Part shown: one piece after another, positions 48,850-60,714 of the stretch | Numbering within the stretch: the stretch's first letter is position 1 | Layout of the letters: every line of letters begins with the position of its first letter | Assembly: GCA_028023455.1 (NCBI GenBank) | Contig: JAQFVV010006700.1 | Location: 186,001 to 250,000, forward strand | Source of the DNA: Epiperipatus broadwayi | Taxonomy: Eukaryota; Onychophora; Udeonychophora; Euonychophora; Peripatidae | DNA length: 64,000 nt | Direction: 5' to 3' | Notes under the pieces: model-generated | Told to the model about the DNA's origin: nothing | Databases searched by the model: none | What the model saw: only the letters and a program-made list of their open reading frames with translations | Made by a program: the position numbers and the translations under genes

Positions 48850-49050
48850 TAGAGATTGGAATTAAATATTGTGAAATATGATAGCTTTCCTTTTAGTGAT
48901 GTTCTCATAGATATAGGGATGTAGTGACTTTATGATGCTCCAAAAGTTTTCTCAGCATTACACCTATCTAAAGGTTTAAAATCTCCAAGTAAGATCCCCA
49001 GAGGAGCAGGGCTTTCAGTAATATACTGTTTACACTGCATAAGACTGTGT
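48850..49050 (+). pseudogene. Element D protease relic
   Basis: Frame fragments SFPFSDVLIDIGM and LYDAPKVFSALHLSKGLKSP sit where element C has VETLLDSGSQVSVISEELYN. The catalytic D-S/T-G is changed to D-I-G and stops follow. No RT is recognisable between here and the right LTR, so pol is deleted. Confidence 0.55.
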
Positions 49051-49470
49051 CATAGGTCTGGAGTCTATGAGTCAAAGTAAATCAGAAAGGCTTTTCCCTT
49101 GGTCAAAGATTTCTTTGGTCTTCATTTCAAGGTGTTCTCTTGGTAGTAGGTTGCCTTTGTGCTTGTGCTGCATTGCATACTGGTGTTCTGTGGTGATATT
49201 TTCTGTCCATGGGATGGGAAGTGGTATGCATATAGTACATCAATAATCACCCACTCTCAACAAATAAAATTTATATCTACAAAATGAGATTGCTCTTTTT
49301 AATTAAATAGCCTATAATGGCTTTAGGAATTGATTTCCAACTTATAAGTTTGTAGGAATATTAATATCCAGCTGATCATAACTAAAATAATTTTTTATAT
49401 AGTGAACCAAAATTGGTTTAAACTAAAGTATCAAAAAAGTTCAATTCAGTTTTATCTTGGATGGGGGTAA
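49051..49470 (+). other. Element D 3' internal stretch, pol missing
   Basis: 420 bp from the protease relic to the purine tract GATGGGGGTAA at 49,460-49,470. No RT, RNase H or integrase similarity seen. Confidence 0.55.
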
Positions 49471-51981
49471 TGTAGCTATTGTTGTATCTTAGATAAATGG
49501 TTAATGCAGCAATAATATTATCTGCTTTTTAAAGTTAGAATTAATTAAATGGATGAGGAAATACGTGGTAATCTCCCCATATGTTTTTTTAAGAATAAGG
49601 GATATTTTTTCCTCATCACTTCATAATATGAGAATTTTCAGATATGTTAAACATAAGATTAAAATTTAAAATGTATAAGTTATAAGGGATGGAATAAAAT
49701 AAACAATTTTCCTTTATTCTTTTTATTAATTTACCTATCATTTTTGATTTTAATCTTAATTTATAAGAGAGAGAAATAAAGTTTTAAAAGAAAAGAACAA
49801 AGATTTTAACATTTTTGTTAAATTTTGTTTTAACTGATTAGAATTGTTTTTTCTTTTCTCTTTATTTCCTTTCAATACTACAAACATTGTTTATCAAATA
49901 AATATAATTATCTGATTATCTTTTCTTTTGGCAGAAAAAAATAATGAAAAAGGAATGATTTGTTTTCCACTGTCAATGATGATGGAGGGAAATAACTGAA
50001 CAATTGTTTTTGTCAACATTTATCTAATTGGTTATTATTAAATTTTATCAGGTAAGAGACAGGATTATGGTTGGTTAAAGACAGGGTTGTTCCAAAATTA
50101 GTAATGCTGATTAAAGTTGACCATGGTGTCTTGTAAGAAGCAATAATTTCTTATCCAGCGGCTGAAGGCAATAGTATAAAGTTCTGACCAAGCTGTTGAG
50201 GAGAGCAGTTATCCTGACTCAGCTGCTAAAGAAGAAAGCAGAGGCAAAAACTCAATTGCTTAGAAATGTTTTCTATTATGACAACCATGTGCTAAGTTTA
50301 GCTAAAAGCTAAACATCATCTTCCTCCATTTACCTGCCTTTCTAAAAAAATGTAAAAAAGAAAAATGTTTCAGAAATAATTTGCAACATAATCTTGTCTT
50401 CAACCAAAAGCTTTAGTGTCTGTATTAGCCTGACTTGGAAATTTTATTGGGAAAAAATGGATAAATTCTTGCTGTTTGTTAGCTTTAAATATCTTATTGC
50501 AAAATGAAGAAAAAGGAAATAATTGGGTACAATTAATCTGAAATTAAGAAGCCTTTAAGAAAACACCTATTTGGAAAACCTGTAAATTACAAATGCAAAT
50601 TAAATCTCTAAAGTAAATTAAAACCGTGGTATAAGGTATTTTATGTTTATTTTTGCTGTGACATTAAATTTAAATTTATAAAGGTGTTTTTAAAATTAAG
50701 ACATTTTTTAATTGAACATATTTTTTAATTCATGTGATTTTTTTTTCTTTTTCTTTCACAATTATAGAAATAGTTTTTTTTTACATAACATAATTTTATC
50801 AAATTTGACATGTTTTTTTTTTCTTTGTTTTATATCATCCAGCTATTTCCAACTTTTGTTATTTAAAAAAATAACTTTGTCAAGCATTAGTGGCTGAGTG
50901 GTTAGCACAACTGCCTTACAAGCAGTTGTCCAGGTTCACTTCCCAGCCGATACTTTGACACATGAAAAAAAAACTTAATGAAAGCAAAAGTTAATTAATT
51001 TAAGGAATAAAAATCAACTGGTTAATTAATTTCTTTATGAAACTATACCTTTTGATAAGAATGTATAAATCTAAAGTATTATATCAATTTTTTAATTTTT
51101 TATTATTAATCAGTTATTTTATTAAATATTTGTTTAAAAAATATTCTAATGTTACTGTCATTATTTCTCAAGCTGTCTATTACATGAATTGGCAGTGTGT
51201 GTGACTTTATTTCAATACAGCTTAGAGTTTGAGGGATTGTTTTCAAATTATCCTAGTGAAGTTATTTTAAAGTAAATTATAACAAGCTGTTATAGTTATT
51301 TGTCTTTCTCACAATAACAGTTCCTAGAGTACTTGCTTCCTGAGTTATATTAGAGCATACTAATTAATTATATGAATATAGGGGTTATGTTGGTATTTCA
51401 ACATCCAGTTGATAACCCAGGATGATACAAAGGTATTATCTTTAAAGTCCATGCACTATATTTTTATATTTTGTTTTTTCTTGTTATAAATTTAGTTTAC
51501 AATTGGCCAATATATTAATAGTACTATGTTGCTAGATCATTGATGATTTACAGGATAAATTTTTCATTATTATGAGTGATGGATTAGGAATTAAGTATGT
51601 GCATCCAGAATTTTGTGTTGTATTTCTGCCCTAAGTTTTGCAGTGGCTAGATAATTAGCCTGTCTATAGTGGACCCCTTTCAAACCCAGTCACAAGGCTG
51701 AAAATTGATTTTTGACTAATCTTTATTGCTTTTTGACTGCTGGGGTGTTGTTGATTTAATTATTCTTCTGTTGTAATGTTGGAGATGTACTTTTATGATT
51801 TTGTTCATGTTAACACACTGCTCTTTTTCACTGGATGTTCATTTATTCTGTATTCTGTATTTTCCTCATTTTATATTTTTTTTTACTTGTTCGTTATATT
51901 TATGTGGGGACGATGATGACTGTGTTACAATCTCTCCATATTACTGTCATATTAACTCCTAAACTTTTCTATATCATTATA
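49471..51981 (+). repeat. Element D 3' LTR
   Basis: Starts TGTAGCTATTGTTGTATC, ends TATATCATTATA. Its last 600 bp resemble the LTRs of element B (GTGCATCCA, CACAAG, TTGACT blocks in order), linking the two families. Holds a SINE-like insertion near 50,880. Confidence 0.7.
50880..50970 (+). repeat. tRNA-derived SINE-like head
   Basis: Contains TGGCTGAGTGGTTAGC (A-box-like), an anticodon-arm-like hairpin ACTGCCTTACAAGCAGT (loop CTTACAA, anticodon position TAC) and GGTTCACTTCC (B-box-like, one mismatch), then an A-rich tail. The acceptor stem does not pair properly, so it is not a functional tRNA; it looks like the head of a tRNA-derived SINE inside the LTR. Confidence 0.6.
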
Positions 51982-52459
51982 ATATATAAGATAATCCAAA
52001 AGTAGTTAAAATAAATACTGCTATTTTTTTTTGATTGTGAAAACTCTTCAGGAAAATATATTCAATATTCAAATATAATTTTATTTATACATTGGAACTT
52101 TTGTCATTTTATTTTCAGGTTATGGCTTCCCAGAAAATATGAATCTTCCAAAATATCACTTTATTTTATTTTTGTAGCTTTATTAATTCAATAAAAGGCT
52201 TTACATTTCTTGAATGCAATTTGCATTTATGTGTCACTAGATGATCCATGTATCATAAGTTATCAACACTGTTTTGGTAAACAGTAAGTTAGTACAGTAT
52301 CAAAAAGTATTTAAGTCTCTATGAAGATTTTAGCAGAAAGAATGTTTCAGCAAACATGAAAAAGCAATCTACTGTATCATTAAAAAGCTTTGAGTTGATT
52401 TGAAGACTTTTAGCAAAGGTTTTGTGAAAAAGTATATACAAAAATAGAATGAAAATACA
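51982..52459. other. Spacer between element D and the Penelope-like remnant
   Basis: AT-rich; may include decayed 5' parts of the Penelope-like element, but no RT motif is recognisable before 52,460. Confidence 0.4.
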
Positions 52460-53606
52460 ATGGATATTGAAAAAATGTATGCAAGTATTCCAAGATTTAA
52501 AAGTATAGATATATTAATAAAAAATTTAAGTAAGTATATAAATGATATAAATATAATAAATATTATTGAAGAGGGTTTAAAATTAATATACAATAGTTTA
52601 TATTTTGAATATAATAATGAATTTTGAAATATAAATGAGGGATGGGTTGTGGGTTGTGCAATTAATGGCTTAATATCATCAATATTTATAAATGAATTAG
52701 AAAATATTGTAATTAAAAAAAGGGTGATTAGTCAAAAAATAATACATTATTCTAGATATGTTGATGATATTTTAATTATTGGTAATAAAAGAGTAATGAA
52801 TAATATTTATAATGAGTTTAATAATAATATATATAAAATTAACTTTACTAAAGTAGAATTTGAAGATAAGATTAAATATTTAGATATAGAAATTAATATA
52901 GATAAAGATAATAAAATTACTTTAAAATATTTTATTAAAGAACATAAATTAAGAAAAAATTATTAATGTAGATTCACAACAAGCATGGGTACAAAAATTA
53001 GCAATGATTAAAAATTTCAAATATAGGAATGATAAATACAATATAGATAAAAGTGTAGCTCAATTGCAAAAGAATCAATTTATTAAATTATATAAAGATT
53101 ATGGATATAATCTTAAAACTATTAGTAGTATATTTTTTACTTTTAAAAAATCTATGGTAGATGATAACATTTTTGAGAATAATGATGGTATTGATTATGA
53201 TAATAATGAATCAACTAAGAAATGGATTAAAATTTCATATTATCCTAGAATGGCTGGACAAATAGTAAAAATCTTGATCAATTAATAGGTAATTATTGGT
53301 TAAGGAATGATTTACAGTTCAAAATAAATTGTATATAAAATTACATGCGATATTTGTAAAATGATTTACTTTGGGCATACTGGAAAACAATTAGAAGTAA
53401 GAGCCAAAGAACATAACAATGCTCTTAAAAGAAAAGATGATAGGTCTGTATTATATATTCACTACTTGAAATATGGCCATAGAATAGATGTTATAAAAAG
53501 TATTAAATATTTAAATTTCATTAAAGATCATAAAAGAAGGCAATTATATGAAACATATATTAAAAATAATTTGACTAATTGTATGAATATTATAAGACTT
53601 CTATAA
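52460..53606 (+). pseudogene. Penelope-like element: RT C-terminal half and GIY-YIG endonuclease
   Basis: The first frame (52,460-52,966) has DIEKMYASIP (RT motif with the first catalytic Asp), an in-frame TGA at 52,625, then EGWVVGCAING and YVDDILIIG (catalytic box), and IKYLDIEIN. The frame then shifts; 53,004-53,285 is linker with SYYPRMAGQIVKIL. After two stops the endonuclease begins near 53,331: YKITCDICKMIYFGHTG (C-x2-C plus the YIG-type motif), VRAKEH and YIHYLKYGH. The C-C and H-H pairs fit the CCHH zinc motif that precedes or surrounds Penelope-type GIY-YIG domains. The fingers and the 5' end are missing. Penelope-like elements copy their RNA and open chromosomal DNA with this nuclease. 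Dead copy. Confidence 0.85.
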
Positions 53607-53687
53607 ATTTGGTTAATAATTGGTTGATAAAAATGAATGGAAAATTATATAAATAATTGCATAAAAATGCATGTAATATTGTTTAAC

Positions 53688-53765
53688 ACAGTGGTCTTCA
53701 ACCTTTTCACCCCTGCGGCCCGGTAAAAGAAAGATAAGATTTCGCAGACCGGCAGAAGTTTACAG
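53688..53765 (+). repeat. hAT-like transposon terminus
   Basis: CAGTGGTCTTCAACCTTTTC followed by CGGCCCGG and GCAGACCGGCAG resembles the common CAGTGGTTCTCAACC-type terminal inverted repeat of hAT elements. No matching opposite end was seen within the window, so only one end is called. Confidence 0.5.
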
Positions 53766-55330
53766 ATAAATTTTCTTAAAGATGTAACCTGCTTAGCCTT
53801 AGATAAGCATAATTGTTATAACTGGCCAAAACAGCACACTAGTTAATGTGTATAGTAATTGTATTGAAAATTTTCAAGATAGGATACAGCAAATATTCTA
53901 ATCAACGTTTTTTGGGTTATTAATTTTTTTTTTTTTGCTATTGATTAGCTTTACTTTGAGTATTGGGCCGTATTTTGATTCTTATATATAAGCTTGTATT
54001 ATTAAACCCAAATCCAAAATTTAACCAGTCTAGCCAAGAAAAAACAAAATCAAAAACATAACCAAAGGTTTCACTGCTACAAGCACACTTCTCAAGTATA
54101 AAGAACTACAAAAACAATGCCATAAATATATATTAAACATTACTCACAAATCCATTTACTTCCCATATATTAAGTTTATTTTTAAAAAATAATTGTCATT
54201 ATCATAGTTCTAACAGCAGTCATTATTTTAAGAAGCAATATTAATGCCAATAGAGCATCATATGACTTTTTCTGCTTGCTTTTGGAAACTACATTTGATT
54301 AATAGCCTTTTTTTTAAAAAAAAAAAAAAAAGCTCAATTTGAACCCAGTTTATAAAACAAAAATAAGTATTAGAGTATAGATATAATAGTATTATCATCT
54401 AATATTCATCGACTATTCAAACATTCAACAAATGACTTTGCAGTAAGATAAAAATGATTGAAAGATTTAATAAAAACAAAACTTTTATTTGGTTATTAAA
54501 GCATTTTCCTGACAGACTTGATCTGATGTTTGATGCTAAATATAAATTGTATAGTTTTTTTGTTTTTTTTAATTAGATAATTTTAAAGCATGCCTTGATT
54601 TTTTTTTTTTTAGATAATCAATTTATAGCCACTATGCAATTAGTGACCAGTAAATGGATATCTAATCATTTTTATTGTAATATTCAGGTCTTAGGGTAAT
54701 CTAGGATTTTCAGATAACTATCAGTGCACTGATTATAAAAATATGATTAAGTCTTCACCACTGGTGAATATAGAATCATACTTTTACTAATACTGATCCA
54801 TTGTTCACCTTTACCCAGAAATCAACACAAGAATTTATACTGTAAATGTATTACAGTAAGATAATGTATACATTATATAATAAGCTTAATTTGTGGGAAC
54901 AGCAAATTTGAAAACATAATTATGATAATTCACAAACTACACCCCCAAATAATCATTTAAATGAACTTGCAAATAATGCAAGTCTTTCCTTATTGAAGCA
55001 GTCAAATCTGTTACGCATATACTGTCTGGTGATATTAGAAACCTTCAACCAGAGAATCAAACCCAGTTTTATACTCTTAAATCACTAGGGAGTAGAAGCA
55101 CACATATATACGCGATTATTACCCCTCCCCTTCTTTTGTTAGTTAAGCATTATTTTGATTAAATAATACTAGTTTAATTCGGAAATATTTAAATTTCCAC
55201 CACTGTAAATGGTTGTGCATGTGTGTGTGTATGTATCACAGATAACTGTAAATGTTATAATTATATTTTATTAAATATGTTTTAGTTTTTTTAATTATTT
55301 GTGTATTATTTTATTTAAGCTGACATAATA
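53766..55330. other. AT-rich spacer; nothing recognised
   Basis: A/T homopolymers and low-complexity DNA; no supported feature. Confidence 0.45.
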
Positions 55331-55333
55331 CCA

Positions 55334-55350
55334 GAGAAAGTTCTAGAGAG
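55334..55350 (+). promoter_or_regulatory. Candidate upstream heat-shock element
   Basis: GAAAGTTCTAGAG (55,336-55,348): GAA-2-TTC-2-GAg, three alternating pentamer modules with one mismatch. Same core as the element at 55,601. Function inferred. Confidence 0.4.
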
Positions 55351-55600
55351 TAATTAATATATAACTGAAATTTGTAAACAAAAGAACATGCCTTGTTTAA
55401 ATTTAAAATGTCTTTAGTAAAGTAAATTTATTTTAAAAGATCTTACATTAATGGAAAGCATTATCTCTTGAATCTATTTCCAACTTGAAATAGATTGAAA
55501 CAATACTCTGGAACTTATCTCATCATCATCTTTAAAATATAACAGTAACAAAGGATAAGTGCATTCCAGTCAGTTAATGCACATTCGGGTCTCGCCAGTG

Positions 55601-55619
55601 GAAAGTTCTAGAAGATTTC
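55601..55619 (+). promoter_or_regulatory. Candidate heat-shock element
   Basis: GAAAGTTCTAGAAGATTTC reads GAA-2-TTC-2-GAA-2-TTt: three perfect and one imperfect alternating modules, the pattern bound by heat-shock factor. It lies 26 bases upstream of a TATA box, a typical arrangement of heat-inducible promoters. Confidence 0.55.
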
Positions 55620-55626
55620 AGTGGCA

Positions 55627-55634
55627 TATAAATA
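55627..55634 (+). promoter_or_regulatory. Candidate TATA box
   Basis: TATAAATA directly downstream of the heat-shock element. A start site would be expected near 55,655-55,660. Confidence 0.5.
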
Positions 55635-55655
55635 CAGCCCAAATTTCTATGTTAA

Positions 55656-55727
55656 ACACTCTGTCCTTTATTTTCAGAAGGTGTTGCAGGACGAACCTGC
55701 GTCACTCAAATTTTTAAAATATGACTC
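55656..55727 (+). other. Candidate first exon of an unrecognised stress-inducible transcript
   Basis: Runs from the expected start site after the TATA box to a good donor, GTGAGT at 55,728-55,733. A possible acceptor (TTTATTTTCAG, ending 55,677) would instead make 55,678-55,727 an internal exon, open in one frame (KVLQDEPASLKFLKYD). The two readings exclude each other; the gene is not identified. If it is a leader exon, a coding exon should lie downstream (candidate at 57,100). Confidence 0.3.
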
Positions 55728-55981
55728 GTGAGTAGTGGAAGAAATTTGCTTTCCTGATCTTTCCAAGATCAGCTCCATACCGCTATGCTTCTATGCCATC
55801 ACCACTTAAAGACTGTCTAAATGAACTGTTAAGCTAACTCTGAAAGGATTCCAGATTATTTTTCCAAAATCTGTCTTGCTAACTTTATTTTTTAAAATTA
55901 TTTTTCTATTCATGTATTAACCCATACAGTATCAAGTCTTCAAATAACAGAAGGTAATCCTGTCTCTGCGCCAAAATGAAA

Positions 55982-56216
55982 TTTAAAACCTCCATCTGTG
56001 TGCTTTTAATTTATTTAAAATGTAACTTTAAAAACCTCTGTCTATGTGCTTTTAATTTATTTAAAATGTAACTTTAAAAACCTCCATCTATGTGCTTTTA
56101 ATTTATTTAAAATGTAACTTTAAAAACCTCCATCTATGTGCTTTTAATTTATTCAAAATGTAACTTTAAAAATCTCCATCTATGTGCTTATTTAATTTAT
56201 TTAAAATGTAACTTTG
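55982..56216 (+). repeat. 46-bp tandem repeat, about 5 copies
   Basis: Unit AAAACCTCCATCTATGTGCT plus TTTAATTTATTTAAAATGTAAC and TTTA. Copy ends (TGTAAC) fall at 56,021, 56,067, 56,113 and so on. Lies within the candidate intron of the 55.6-kb transcript. Confidence 0.9.
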
Positions 56217-56455
56217 TCTATTCATAATCGGTGATGTAGTGCCGATTATTATTAAATTCATAAAGTAATGACTTTCTCTAATGCACAAATCTATAATTTT
56301 ATTTTCTAAACATACTTGCTGGGTTTCACTCTTGCGATCTTATTATTTTAAATGTGGCAAACTTTTAACTTTATTTTGTTTGATTATATATTATTTAATA
56401 TGCTAATAATTCAATCTAGCGAACCGATCTTGTCTTAATTTTTTATTCCGCCATT

Positions 56456-56602
56456 ATGGAATCTTCAATAATTAAATGTAAGCTTTCTTACCAAGCCCCA
56501 AAGTTCGCTCGATTGAATAATATTACTGAATTGTTCTATGTGTTTTATGGGATACTATCCATTGCCATACATAAAGATATCAATTTATTATTATCTTAAT
56601 GC
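56456..56602 (+). other. Small open frame, 48 residues, unrecognised
   Basis: ATG at 56,456 with frame starting MESSIIKCKLSYQAPKFARL and stop at 56,600. Slightly more complex composition than its surroundings. No domain or splice support; probably chance. Confidence 0.15.
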
Positions 56603-57099
56603 TATTGATTTATTGAAATTTTAATATTGAGTAAAGTAAAGCTTTGTGACCTTACTTTTGCTAATAATCTATCATTTACTTGTCACACCATCCAACGTGA
56701 TGATTTTATTTAATTTTTCTACTTGTCAAGCATATTGATATTTGTTTAATGACTGGAACTACATATTCTTCCCTTTTGTGTTTGATTTTCTAACCAATAT
56801 TTAAAGTCAAATACGTACTGTTAAGGATGATTTAAACTGTATCATGTCATTATGCCAGATTTTATTATTTACAATGGCCTTAGTTGATATATCAGCGTCA
56901 TTACAGACCTGAACCTATTACCATTGCTTATCCTTGATAACATTATAAATTCATATCTTGCTTTGTCAAACTAATATCCGGAGGTCCTAGATTATTTTGT
57001 AAGGCACATTTCTTAAAGGTATTTGGAAGCACCGACTCCAGGTTTGTGTCAGGTTGTAGCTAGGCTCTGCATGGGGTAACATCAGAAAACCCCAAAACC

Positions 57100-57149
57100 A
57101 TGTCGTACCTACCAACCACTTCTTTAGATGCCATCTGTCATAAGTGCAG
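57100..57149 (+). CDS. Candidate short initial coding exon, unrecognised
   Basis: ATG with a good context (AAAACCATG) opens MSYLPTTSLDAICHKC and ends at CAG/GTGAGA (donor at 57,150). The C-x2-C could begin a zinc-binding domain, but nothing more is visible. The region 57,010-57,200 is less AT-rich than its surroundings, as host exons in such genomes often are. Speculative. Confidence 0.25.
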
Positions 57150-57199
57150 GTGAGATTCTCGTTCATTTAAGTTGATGAAGCCTCTGGTCCTTTTTGGCA

Positions 57200-60100
57200 T
57201 TATCATGTCGGTCAGTACCACAGTTATTAATATTTTACATTCCCCACTATTAATCTATAAGTTGTAATGCTATGATTTTGTAAACCATCCCAATATCACA
57301 TTTGAAGTTTATTTAAGCTATCTACCCTCTCATTAAATGATCTTTAGATGCACTGAGAAATAACTTTTAGTAAACTACCAAAATCTAATAATGTAACAAA
57401 ATGCGCAAATAAATGTTTTCTTTTTAAATCACTGATGGAACTTCGTTAATGATGACATAAACTTTGTAATTTATAATATACTTTAATTTGCCATTATGAT
57501 AAAACATAATAAAACCAAATTACATTTATTTGAAATTCATCAGGTCATTTATTTTTTTATTTGAATAGATCACTGCATTCAGAATAAAAGCCTTGTAAAT
57601 TTGATATCTTTCATTAGCATATAGCCGCATCGTTTTGACTATTTATTGATTTTATTCATATATGTGCCTGATATTTGCATATTCGTTAATCATTAATCTA
57701 TGTTCCAATATGTCATTTATGGAATATGCAAATCACTACCAATAATTATGTGAAACCCAGATAATATTAATTATATTTAAATAGATTCACAGTGTATTTA
57801 TTTATTGTATATTATCCACATTTGTTTACTCAAGTTCTAACCAATTATTATTATTATAAATAAATTATTAACAATTTAATAAGTTATTCTTTGGTTATTT
57901 TTTGTTCCTTTGATGCATGCACATCATTGATTAGATTGCATTATATATGATAGAGTCCATTGATTTTAAGCTAGTCTATGACATTTGTTGATGATTTGTT
58001 GTTGATATAGTTATAAGGTAGCTCTTCCTATTTGGGGGTTTAAAGGTCAGGTTAACCAATTTTCCTATAGATCTTTTGTTTCTCTGCTGTTGCTCTGGGG
58101 CAGGAATGAATGGAATTTCATTTGTTATCATCAGAAATGTTGTTTGTAATGTAATAGATTTGGAAAATAGGCAATAGGACAGAGTTCATGATTATTCCTG
58201 ACTTATGTATCTTGCATATGATTGGACTCTAGGTACTTTTGCCTAGATGCTAGCTCTTGTTAGACGAACATACAATTCTGTCTGGTACATTATATCTATG
58301 CAATCTATTTGGTCATTTTTCATATAAGTAATTCTTGGGGGACTTATTCTGTGAATATGCTTTACATATTTGTTAAGCTAAAAAGTTAAATGTGGGCTTA
58401 TTAATATTAATAGAAAGACATTTATAAAACATATACGTTTGGTATTGTTTGATAAGATTCTATGTCTAATATTTGTTGCCTTTTACAAAGCTTGGAATTT
58501 TTTTTTTAGGTAGCCAAATCATAACTACCCTCTTTAACTACTCTGTGTTGGTGCAAATGCTTATTTAGATATTTTTAGATAAAGAAATATATAAGGGTGG
58601 GAAATTGCTCAAATTCTCATCTTCTAACAATTAACAAGCTTAATGAGTATTTCTTTCTTCTTCACTATTCTTCTATAAAGGGTTCTCCATTGAAGAGATC
58701 TTCACCATTAAGTAGGCTATTTTAAAGCTATTTTAGTTTTTACTATACAAAGCGTCATCCCCCAACAATCTATATACCTATGTTTGGTTTATGGTCTGGG
58801 TTATAGATCTTATATTTGAATGTTTTGTTTATTAATATAAACAACTTTCTAAACATATTTAGCCTCTTGGAATGGAGTATTGAAATAATATTTCTAAATT
58901 AAATCCAATAGGTAGAAATATTTGAAAGACCCAGCAGACATTGATAGCATTTCCTAATTTTATTAGCAATAAGATTTCATGATTAGGTTAACCAATTTCT
59001 CGTGAACTATTGAATAAAGAGTCTGTTGTTTATATATATGAACCTATAGACATGGAAATCTATTGTCAATAATTGGCGTAGTTTATATCTTTAATACTGA
59101 TTTATTTTTGTAAAGCGTTTTCTTAGGATAAGATTTTAGATGAAGAATTTTAAATATTGAGAAGCCAAACTGAAGCTTCCGAAGTGTCTGAAAGAATTCT
59201 CTTAGAATATCAATCTTTTCTCCTTTTTTTGCTCCATATTTATTGCTCATATCACATCAAGAGTAAATCTCCGGTTTCAGACATAACAAGCTTGATGGTA
59301 ACGTAAATCAAAACAGACTAATCAAAACTTAACCGTAAACTATTAAATTGAATTAGTACTGGAAGTTTTTAAAGAAGAAAAATATATCAGCATGATTACA
59401 TATATCTGAAGTAAGAAAATACGAGTTGAAAAAACTTTGCATCTGTTTATTGGCCCCAGTCACCTTTTCAAAAAAAGAAAAATTATTTTAAAAATAAATC
59501 TTAATTACATATATTCAAATTTAATTATTTCCCTGAAAATTAGCTTGTTTCCTATTTTAAAAAAATAAATCCTGTGTGACCTTGTTAAAAACACAAACAT
59601 ATGATTCAGATTTATGGATTATTTTTATCTAAAGGAACGTTCAATAACACATGTGAAAACATGCGTAACACCCACATTATTGATATATACATATTGTGTG
59701 CCTACATCTTCATTATTATAAATTATATCTCATTTGTAAATTTAAAATATTTTTTCCTTATTTAAACTGTTTTATCTTGTAACAAAAGTGATTGGATGGA
59801 AACTAAAGAACAAAGTACTACTCAACTTACAATAATGTATTCATCACTATACTCTAAATACAACCAAATCTTCAGTCTAGTTTTTGTCTAATTTGCATTT
59901 CTCAGTGAGAAGCATTCTGGAGATTTGATTGGCACTACCATTTGGGGTCATTTGATTATTTATGCTTATAATAGATGCTTATAGAATAGAAAATGGATTA
60001 TAATATTAAAGAGAGTTTATTGTTATTTGTGTGAAGACAAGAACTTTAGATGGAAAGAAAAGGAAGTGAAAATGGGATAAAAAAACAATTAATGAGGTTG

Positions 60101-60700
60101 AACTCATACAATGTAAAATGATGTAGAGTTTTAATTTCCAAAAAAAAATTTTTTTCTTTTATTAGGGTTCATTTGTATAATAGTGGGTTAGTTTGTAATA
60201 GGTTAGAATCAATATTCAATTTATAAAGTTCATACTTAATCACCATTGTCTTAAGTAAGGAAATTATCTCACCATACTATTGACTAATCAAATGTAGGCT
60301 TATTTAATGCATATGAGCATTTTTGGTATGTTTTAAACATGTCAATGTTACATTTTGGCTTAATATGAAGTCTCCACATGTCAGTATTATGTGGATGTAA
60401 TGTTATGATTATTATTACACATAAGTAAAATTTTGGATAAGGCAATCTCAATTAACACTATTTTTTTTTTGACTTATCAATGCCATAGTATCGGAAGGCA
60501 TCTTCCATAAACCGAGATGGTCATAACTTCAAAGAAGTGAAATTTGGATCATTGGATAGCTATAATTCATAATTAAAGTAAGGGTGTTTGTATTTTTCTT
60601 AGGTGATTATTTGTGTTATAAGATAATGGCAAGGGATGGTGAGCCTTGGATTGTATGACTATCATATAAATATATATATATTATTTTTTAGTGTATATTG
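57200..60700. other. Mostly featureless AT-rich DNA
   Basis: No supported repeat or gene. A 49-residue open stretch at about 59,155-59,300 (RSQTEASEVSERILLEYQSF) is noted but has no start, splice or homology support. Confidence 0.4.
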
Positions 60701-60714
60701 TTATTGTCACTATT

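Larger units (their letters stand above)
42886..51981 (+). mobile_element. Element D: old long-LTR retroelement with gag/protease relics
   Basis: LTR-like repeats at 42,886-46,215 (interrupted) and 49,471-51,981 start TGTAGC and end TGTTACA or its decayed form ATTATA. After the left one, two bases on, is TGGTGATCCAACTATGAGCC; before the right one is GATGGGGGTAA. These are the primer-site and purine-tract positions, setting plus orientation. Internal gag and protease relics are on the plus strand. The LTRs are clearly more diverged than those of B and C, so this is the oldest of the group. The primer site resembles, with several mismatches, the tRNA-Trp type used by CsRn1-like Gypsy elements; tentative. 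Confidence 0.75.

Noticed and set aside
50880-50960. Functional tRNA-Val gene
   Set aside because: The anticodon position would read TAC, but acceptor-stem pairing is poor and it sits in an LTR with an A-rich tail, so a SINE-like head fits better.
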